Below are positions 55,901 through 64,000 of a stretch of 64,000 nt of DNA, in pieces. The notes under the pieces are model-generated. The model ran no database searches, was not told where the DNA came from, and saw only the letters and a program-made list of their open reading frames with translations. Made by a program: the position numbers and the translations under genes. Source of the DNA: Sycobia sp. Sy_11 (Eukaryota; Arthropoda; Insecta; Hymenoptera; Epichrysomallidae); the NCBI GenBank assembly GCA_018907035.1, contig JACCIC010000049.1, forward strand, positions 2,684,001 to 2,748,000, read 5' to 3'. How positions within the stretch are numbered: position 1 is the stretch's first letter; each line of letters opens with the position of its first letter.

Positions 55901-58252
55901 CTCCGTATAATTGGAGGCACGAATTCTTTCATTTCACTTTTTAAAATATTCCCGGGATGGTATCTATCATGAAGAGACATACTCAATACTGGAAGACATG
56001 CATATGTATGTTTTTCTGAATTCAAGCAGCGATAGAGTATTATGTGCTTGAATCAATAACTCTCTGGAATGAATGAAATCATCGTTCCGCAGAAGATCCT
56101 ATATTTAGCCCATACAGGACTTCTGAGACATCTAAAGTCTGTATGTAATCTTTTTTGCGAAGCATTCGTAAGTATATACAATGGAGTCAATTAAGTACAT
56201 AGTAGTGCCAAAAATAGTCGTTTCCGCATAGTACTAGTTTATATCCAAAAAAAAATCAACAACCATTAACGATTCTACTAAATTTATTAGTTAAAATAGA
56301 GTGCAAGAGTCCGCCATGTATCGAACAAAGGCATGCTAAAACACTATTGAATAAAATTATACACTTCAAGATTAATTTAATGTATTTATTATAAAACAAA
56401 AAAAAAATCAGAGGAGTTCGGCGAAAACATCGACGAGGTAGTAACTATGCTAAGGATTGCCGGAAGACTGACAATAAACGTAGAAACGCAGTAGAGCATT
56501 GGGCGTAGGTGTAAGACGCAGATATAAGCAAAAACTGTTGTCTGGATCTAAATAGAGCTATATAAGCTGGATGGTCCAAGTAGAAAAGGCATTCGCACAC
56601 TTATAAGTATCTATCGCAAATGAATCAATCAAAATAATATATTTCACAATCTTCACCAAGCCAAAACCTAAACTGATTCTTCAATTTGATATTAGCAGTA
56701 ATTTTTCAAAGCACGTAATAATATAGTCCGCAGTTTTGCTAGAGTTTATTGTTATATAATACTTAAAAAAATTGAATGAGTTGTTTCGAATAGAGACAGA
56801 AAAGAGTTTTTGATTTTGAAGCAAGAAAAATGAATGGCGTGTCTGATGGTTGCAAAAAATATTATTAGCGAATTAATTCATTGAAAATAATTACAACACA
56901 AATTATATTACAATAAGTATCAATTCACACAATGTAATTGCTATAAAGTCATTAAGGTGTCACTCTTTCCCTTAATCTGGGAATTAAAATATGTCTTAGT
57001 TTAATCGATATCGTGACATGGAATTTAGGATAAATAATACATTGTGAGTGTGCTTAAGAATAAAGAATAAAGGCTACCAGAGAAGAAATTAATGGAATAG
57101 GTATTTAAATCGATATAGATTTCAGTAAAATGATGGTATTACTGTTCGATAAGGAAATTAAGAGTGCGTGTGAGACTACTACGGAATTCGAAATGTCTTA
57201 ATTCTTTTCAAAGTCAAATAGATTATTTTGTTAGGGAATCGTTTTTGATATTCGGACTATCATACTCATTCAATAAACAGTTCATTTTCATCCTCTGATT
57301 TTTCTGTTTTTTTTTTTCAATGGTCAGACGAAAATCTTAAGCATATATATTTCCGATAAAAGAATTTTAAGGTTGAATTTCAGAATGCGAAGTCATGAAT
57401 CTCTATATAGAGGAGTCGGAGCCGTTCTAAACGTCTGAAATTGTAGATCAGGAAAATTTTGTTGAAGGGATCAGTCAGACCAGTTCCTTTACTAAGAAAA
57501 ATTAATTTCCAATTTAATATTTAGATTTTATATTTCAGAATCTACGCAGATTATTATAAATAAAGGCAGTCTGGCTGTCGTTATAATTATATTAATTTAT
57601 AAAAGAGGCAGTAAGACCGATAACACTATTTATATGACGATGGTACTACTGAATAAGCGTAGAAACTTATATACTGTTCTGTTACTCTAAGCCCTTGGGC
57701 TACCGATTCTTTTCTATGTGAAGAGAAAGTTTAAGGATTGGTGCATACTTATAAAGATTTGGCAGACATAAAATTATTACATTTAATATATGTACCTGAA
57801 AATCTCTTTAGTTTTTTAACATTTCTAGAAAAAGCAAAGACATTTATTATCAAATCCATATAGTCGCTTACAAAGCAATCATTTCATTTTTTTCAGGATT
57901 TTGAATAAATCCATTATGAGATGATAAAAAAAATCATTAATATAAATGCGTCATGTTAAAATCTCAAAAATATTAGATTATCAATTCGACGTAAATATCG
58001 ATAATTAATTTATTTTTATTATAGGGCGACGCTGGTAATCCTATGGTTGATCTTTCCAGATCCGTTCTTCTAGGAATATCAAGCGGTAATAATGGAGCTA
58101 GCGCCATCGGCATCCCCAACATCTACACTAAAGTATCGTCTTATATTTCGTACATAAAAGAAGAAATTAGTTATTTTGATTCAGATAATGTAACGTTACC
58201 AAATCCTCCACCAGCCGTCAACTTTCCTTTCTATACGCAAAGATTTTTATAA
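52879..58252 (+). CDS. Serine protease homolog lacking the catalytic Ser (SPH copy 2)
   Basis: Four exons, 52879-52921, 53040-53365, 55072-55329 and 58025-58252, in phases 1,0,0, give 284 residues. Order: signal peptide (MKSTAIVLFLHSFL), activation-like site KPR|LVGG, then an S1-family domain. His57 and its disulfide partner are intact (LLTAGHC, with HVC for Cys42), and Asp102 is present (YYYNDIAVVH). The nucleophile site reads GVGIGDAGNPMV, so Ser195 is Ala, Cys191 is lost, and position 189, which sets S1 specificity, is Gly by my alignment. The last exon has no Cys, so Cys220 is absent too. Cys168-Cys182 is kept (NNC...HIC). The C-terminal tail reads KEEISYFDSDNVTLPNPPPAV plus an extra NFPFYTQRFL. 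Without the Ser it cannot act as a normal serine protease; S1 homologs of this kind commonly act as cofactors, competitors or binding proteins outside the cell. It is the tandem paralogue of the gene at 40,725-48,531. Confidence 0.88.
53040..53365 (+). CDS. SPH copy 2, exon 2 (His57/Asp102 half)
   Basis: 326 nt from ttttgtag to gtaagt. It encodes AKSENFKPRLVGG, LYQGSLTVYGIHVCGVTLIT, the complete His motif LLTAGHC, and the Asp motif YYYNDIAVVH. It lines up residue for residue with copy 1 without gaps. Confidence 0.92.
53366..55071 (+). other. SPH copy 2, intron 2
   Basis: 1.7 kb of AT-rich DNA with nothing recognised. The corresponding intron of copy 1 is 6 kb, enlarged at least partly by a retrotransposon. 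Confidence 0.7.
55072..55329 (+). CDS. SPH copy 2, exon 3
   Basis: 86 codons between gctccag and gtaagc. It encodes LLNPVKRSASVVPIPLP, the VIVSGFGG strand, NNCQEWYSFYFLDNNHIC and ends NIGVGI. The acceptor at 55,071 is chosen because the later AG at 55,084 would give a stop in phase 0, and because it gives the same 258 nt length as copy 1. Confidence 0.88.
55330..58024 (+). other. SPH copy 2, intron 3
   Basis: 2.7 kb of AT-rich DNA including a copy of the dispersed gcagtc/gtaagacc repeat at 57,565-57,633. No coding exon is seen. Confidence 0.65.
57565..57633 (+). repeat. Dispersed repeat, copy 3
   Basis: It contains ggcagtctggctgtcg, a spacer of about 28 nt, then ggcagtaagaccgataacac and tatttat. 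It shares its order of motifs with 49,462-49,524 and the right half of 3,033-3,162. Confidence 0.45.
58025..58252 (+). CDS. SPH copy 2, exon 4 (GDAG site and novel tail)
   Basis: 75 codons plus TAA after acceptor attatag. It starts GDAGNPMVDLSRSVLLGISS, contains NIYTKV near the C-terminal helix, and ends with sequon NVT, TLPNPPPAV and NFPFYTQRFL. It is 18 nt longer than exon 4 of copy 1 because of the extra C-terminal residues. A candidate AATAAA lies at 58,417-58,422. Confidence 0.9.
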   Translation, partial: GDAGNPMVDLSRSVLLGISSGNNGASAIGIPNIYTKVSSYISYIKEEISYFDSDNVTLPNPPPAVNFPFYTQRFL

Positions 58253-58881
58253 TGAAATTTTAAACAATAAGCTCTCGATACTGAATCTTTGTATCAATTA
58301 AAGATTTTGTCTTGATCTTGTAATATTTTAGAACAATTTATAAGTATTTTATTAATACGGATTATATATTAATCTTGACAAAAATATCGATTGTTGTAAA
58401 AATTCGTTTGAAAAAAAATAAAATGATTTCGTTCTTAAATCCGTTGGAAAAGTGTGCAGTCTAAAAAGCCGGACAATTATTCATTCGTAAATTTATATTT
58501 AAAGAATCTTGAATATAAATACCAACTACAGCTGGCATAAAATTGTTACTAAATACTTTCAAGAGGCCATAAAAAAAGTGTGAATATATTTTCTGTTAAA
58601 TAAAAATATGATATATTTGAATTATTCAAGATGATGTATATATAAAAGGATATATAAATATGCTGCCAAATTGAATAATGTTGACAAAACATGATTCCAA
58701 CTCGGATTTTGAACGAAGAAGATTCCGATAGAAAAATTTAAATAGCAAAATTTACAGGAAAATTTTCTTCGAAATCGTCTGCATTAAAACTCTGAGTTCG
58801 AATCTTCTCTATTCTTTATTAAAAAAATTATGTGGTTAAATAATTATAAATGTCGAAACCAAGAACAACGATCTGTATTAA

Positions 58882-58942
<61 letters not shown>

Positions 58943-61900
58943 GTCTTAGAAATGAAATGGATATAAAGATAAAATGGGCCCTATTTAAGAAGAAAGCTTC
59001 GGGCTGAGTTATACATTATAATACGTTTTCTATTTTTTAAACGAACAAATATTTTAATCGATCTTATATCATACAATCTTTATACAGCAATATCTTTATA
59101 ATTATATAATGACAGACAGACATTTGGTTAAAACAATCTATATAATATGATGATATAAATTCTTTTAATGTCTTGTTAGACCAGATTTCTTTGAGATCTT
59201 GAGAGTCGATCCCATTTGCTCAATTGTACTTTTTAAAGCGCTTTTAAAAATATTAAATTTATCCAAGGCATTGATTTCTTCTTTTGATATTTTTGACTTC
59301 ATCTTGAGAGTCCTAATTACTAAATTTATATGAATATATTATTTTTTAAAAGAGTCATCGGAATAAATGAGAGAAAATAGCTTCGCATCACATTTGATTC
59401 TCAGCATCACATCGGAATCTTGTATACGGTGCCTATATATGTAACTCAAGATAAACTCAAAAACATAAGAAGAGGAAATCAATAAGTTTGATGACAAATT
59501 TGTTTTTGTAATCTGCACCGGTTTACCCTTTACCAAAAATTATAAAAACTACAATTCCATCTGAGTCTCGACCGATTAGTATATTCTGTACAACATTATA
59601 TGTATACTTACATCACTTATATATAGATAATATATTTTATACGATCCGTAATGACCATCATATCCATAAGGCAGCTCTCATTGAGCTTGCTAACGATTTT
59701 CAGCAAAGTATTGTGACGTACAAAGCATCCTTCTCTTTTACAAAGCATCCATTGACTTTTCGCGAGCATTCGATATGATAAGTATCGATATTATCTGGTT
59801 TCGCTAATTAGATGGATTCAGCCGTTAATCGATTGCCGATCCAGGGCAGATTTTCATCCCTGACAACGTATCTTCAGTACCTCTTGTATATTTTCCACTC
59901 AGTTTGTTAAATTAAAATATATAGGATATTGATAGAGTCATTACTTTAAAATAAAATTAAAATAACCTCTTCTTAAAACCCCCATTCTTAGAGCGGCAAA
60001 AAAGTCAATCAGCATTGGAGAAAATCTATTATAAAAACATAATATACTTTCAACTTATTTATACTTTGCGTTTTAAATTAAAATTAGAATTTTATAGAAA
60101 CACACTCTCAAATTGAATCATCTTATAGTTAAAATTATATTACTTTTTTACTCGCAGAAGATCTGTTTAAGAGTTTTGATCTATAATTGCATTATACGGA
60201 ATTTTTAATTAGAATTATTTTGTACGTTATCTTGAATTATAATTACTTTCTTCTCTCTTCTGAATTAGAAGAATTTATAAAATACACCTGCAAAATAAAA
60301 TATTACATAGGAAGGATCCATTTATTATGCTTAAAAATTATACTACAAAATTCTTTGTTCGCTTTCTTAGATTGGTGCTGAAAGGAGGCGACGGCTGCGA
60401 GCTAACATAGAAATGATAAAAACTTCCGTCCTTGGCTTTGATAATTATTTAAGGTTTTTATAATTAATTAAGTAGCCGTATAATAATTTTTGCAGTTGCT
60501 CAAAATCTAAGTGCTAAAAGGACGTAAAAAGAAATGGCCAGGATAGTGTCATAATTGTTTAATAAATAAGTTAAACATTGTTTACAAAATGGTAAAATAT
60601 TACGATCCGTGTTGTAAAAGCAAAAAAAAAAAATTTCGGAGTTTATATTGCTCAATTTTCTTGCTTTTGAAGTCGTGCTGTACGTCTATTCTCTTTGAAC
60701 CAATTTTTTTTTTAAACAACACAGCATAATGTCAAAGCTTAGTTGTTTATTAAAAGATTAAATAAATCAATTAGAGTTTTACTGTATATAAATAATTTGA
60801 TGAACAGATTTTTGATAATTTTTTATAATTTTGTGATTTTATTCTAATTAGCTGGACATGATAAAGTATTTTCATTAAAATATTTTCTTCAGATTATTCT
60901 ATATCATAATTAATATTTTATTGTATTCTGGCTTGAAATTTAATATTATTAGATAAACATTAATCTGGATGTATGCTTTTATTTATGAGTAGTGCCAAAT
61001 TACATAGTAAATATAAAGGACGAAAATAAAGCTATATCAGTTGTCATGATTTTTGTTTTAATACAGAAGCACATATAATGATTTACATAAATTATAAAAC
61101 TTCGTTTCAAACAGTGCATGGAGAAGCTTAAATTAAATATAAAATAAATCAATAGCTTTCACGTGCGTTGAACATTTCATCCTTAAATAATAAATACGTA
61201 TAATACTTACGAAAAATAATATCCATCAATTGTTAACAATAATAAAGGTAAACATTATATAACAAAGATATTTATAATCTATATTGTTGTCTCTGAGAGT
61301 CGACAGAGCAAAAACAGAGCTTTTTAATAATAAGAGAAGAATTTAATTACAATGACGTATAGACCTTTTTATAAGCAGAACATGTTTAAACTACAACTAC
61401 GCACATATATGCTTATTTATATATAATATATTTATATAATTTTTATAAATATCGTAAACTCTATAATAATTATGTTGCCGTACAACCGCAACTCTCATTT
61501 GTAACATACTTTAATTCATGAACGATCAACTAACAGGCAAACGTCCACTGACCAAAAGTGATCCTCAAAAATTATTATTATTCATTACCATCTATAAACT
61601 TTTAAACCATTCTACTGCATTTTTGCAATCACCACGTATAATGAAAGAAGTAGAATAATAAATGTTCTAGAAGAACGTGTTGGATTTCGCAATCTATTTA
61701 ATCATGTTCTAACAATCAGTGATAAAACGTTTTACTAATTGTACAGAATAAAAAAAAGTATTTGTACTATTTAAGAAATTGTAAAATATGTAAAAGTACT
61801 CGAATAACTGCCTCTTGTATATATAGGTCGTCATTTTCTTAAAACTTTACTCTTGAAAATTTAGTAGTGCTACTTTCTCGATACTGAATATTAGACATTT

Positions 61901-64000
61901 GTAGTTATTTATTAAACTGTCAATCTTCCTAGACTAGCAAGTGTGCTTTTGCATATTTTGCAAGAATTTTCAGAAGTTTCTTTCAGTTATTGTTTTAAAT
62001 CTTGTCATAAAATTCACGCAATCTACCGCATCAACCATCCCTAAATATTCATGGTATTCGCTTAGATTAAATGCATCTAACTAGTTTATTATTTAAATAA
62101 ATCTCAAACAGCTTAATTAAAACTAAAATTCAATGATAATTCAATTATATGTTTATTATTAAAACTTATAATTTTAGAAGCACAACAATAGAACTAATAA
62201 AGTTTAATACTTTTGTTTTTAGTAATTTACATTGATCATTGATTATAAAATCAAGATAATTATTAAAATTTATATGATTAGTTAAATAATATATTAAATT
62301 TATTTCAAGCATATACTTTATTAATAATTATCTTAAAAATTAACTAACCATCTTCAAATTTTGTCAACTAACGGTTCACACTTTTATAATTAATATTTTT
62401 AAGTGGCATTTCAGAATAATTATTAATCGAATAAAGAATAATAAATTGAAATTTTATATTAATGACACAAATGTAAAGAGAGATTGATCGAAACATGAAA
62501 AACGGTTTTATAACTCGAACAATATTAAATCTTACAATTAAAATTGAAATAATTTAAGGCAATTTGCAAGTGCACTTTCTACATGAAGATTTTATTCATC
62601 TATTTAAAGTGAAATTTTTGATAGTTTTGCAAAAACCTTTTTTCGACGGTCGACACGAGTGAGATCAGGTAAATCGACCTTCATAATTTATCCTAACTTT
62701 ACACAATGCAAAAACCGATTGCAACGAATGAATCTACAATATAACAAATAATTTACATCCGTATTATGGCCGTAATTTTGTTCTATGATTTGAAAGATCA
62801 TTTTATAATATATATATAATTAAAAAAAATTAATTTCTATTTCGTTGAATTTTAATTTTAAAACATACTAATACTTCGCTTTTTGCTTTTGTAAATCAGA
62901 AATTTTTTAGACGATTAGAAGTTCTGTTAAAAATAGATTCTACAACACGTTAATATCGTCTACTCCAAAAAATTGCACATTCAAAATTAGAATATTTTAA
63001 TTAATTTGTTAAAGATCATATTGCAATATATTTTACAATGATATGAATGAATGAATTTGCAATTTACACATATTTATATGAGTCTGAACTAAGTCTGACT
63101 TAAACACAATATTAATTAATATTAAATATTCTTTACAAAAAAATGTAAGCTATTAATACGAATAATTTAGTCTTAACAAAATATCTAATTTTTTATAGTA
63201 AAATCCTGAGAAAAAATATTATTTATAATTAGAGTCTTGTACGTGATTTTCCTTTACAGAATTATTTAAATATATAATTATACATGTTTATACAATTGTG
63301 TGCGACTATATCAAGACGAAATGAATATGCAAGTATTATCTTATTCTATACAATTACATACGGTGGCACATAATTATGTAAATAAAATTTTTTCCCAGGA
63401 TTAGAAGATGTTACCATCTGGAACAAGGTTCTACAATGATATTGCCAACGTTTTAAGAATTCGATTATAATCGTGATTCTCTTTGCAGAGGCACTTTATT
63501 GCCAGGTAACCCCTTTAGCGCCAGAAATACTTTAACTATTTATATGTAAGTCAAAAAGCATGGTTTTTGCTTATCTCGACTTGTGAATATTTTAAAAGTA
63601 TACGATCACTTTTACCACAAATTTTTCCATACTAGCAAAAAAGTTTATTAATTAATGCTATATTAATTGATTGAAGTGCATTGTTTTGCTAGTAAATAGA
63701 GCTAAGCTGATTTTGTTTTTGTCTTTTTTTATAGCTTTTGGCTCACGAACATCACTGATAAAGTTTAATGGATATTGTATTAATGATGATGAAACCAGGG
63801 TTACTGGCTTTTAGATATAGCATTGCACAACTCAAATTATTACAAGAAAATATAGGAAATGCGATTTTCCAAATTTTGATGTAATGTACGAAGATCATTC
63901 ATTTTAAAACTAGCATTAATTTATGAGCAGTTTATATGAAGTTTTGATAGCTCTGACAAGAAAGACTTTGGTGTGATGATGTGTGATGAACCTGTATATA
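58253..64000. other. Downstream AT-rich DNA
   Basis: After the 3' end of SPH copy 2 there is a (GA)n tract and then very AT-rich DNA. I recognise no gene, RNA or transposon protein, and no further protease exon. Confidence 0.5.
58889..58936. repeat. (GA)n microsatellite
   Basis: GA repeat of about 48 bp. Confidence 0.95.

Noticed and set aside
58790..58810. gttcgaatc resembling a tRNA T-loop
   Set aside because: No matching acceptor stem, D-arm or anticodon arm could be drawn around it.
1..64000. CRISPR array, bacterial operon or prophage
   Set aside because: Spliced GT-AG genes, microsatellites and a mitochondrial insertion show this is eukaryotic nuclear DNA; no regularly spaced direct repeats were seen.

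Overview
The window looks like nuclear DNA of an insect, possibly a hymenopteran. It is strongly AT-rich, has long introns, and carries many (GA)n, (CT)n, (AT)n and (ATT)n tracts. It also holds the last eight coding exons of the long isoform of fs(1)h/BRD4, a BEL/Pao retrotransposon relic, and a nuclear copy of mitochondrial ND6-cytb that reads best with the invertebrate mitochondrial code. The order-level assignment is an inference; nothing in the sequence settles it.

Layout, all genes on the + strand. (1) 1-12,356: no convincing exon; an AT-rich stretch, then a GA/CpG-richer stretch that may be intron or the 3' UTR of a short BET isoform. (2) 12,357-24,607: the C-terminal extension of fs(1)h (BRD4 long type), 713 residues in eight exons, ending in the conserved P-TEFb-binding C-terminal motif. 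The bromodomains and ET domain must lie left of the window. (3) 24,608-about 32,560: probable long 3' UTR and downstream DNA. (4) about 32,560-40,500: intergenic, with a degenerate mitochondrial insertion at 38,590-39,343. (5) 40,725-48,531 and 52,879-58,252: two tandem four-exon genes for secreted chymotrypsin-fold proteins. Their first three coding exons have identical lengths (43, 326 and 258 nt) and identical intron phases. (6) 58,253-64,000: AT-rich DNA with no recognised gene.

The most interesting content is the tandem pair. Both are intact in reading frame but catalytically dead: Ser195 is Ala in both, and both have lost the Cys191-Cys220 disulfide. The upstream copy has also lost His57 and Cys58, while the downstream copy keeps His and Asp. 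Both end in the same unusual tail (sequon followed by TLPNPPPAV). This looks like a small family of maintained serine-protease homologs at two stages of active-site loss. Other notable points are two fs(1)h introns that end in A-rich rather than pyrimidine-rich tracts, a pair of possible cryptic exons in the last fs(1)h intron, and a possible secreted cationic micropeptide ORF at 5,256-5,414.
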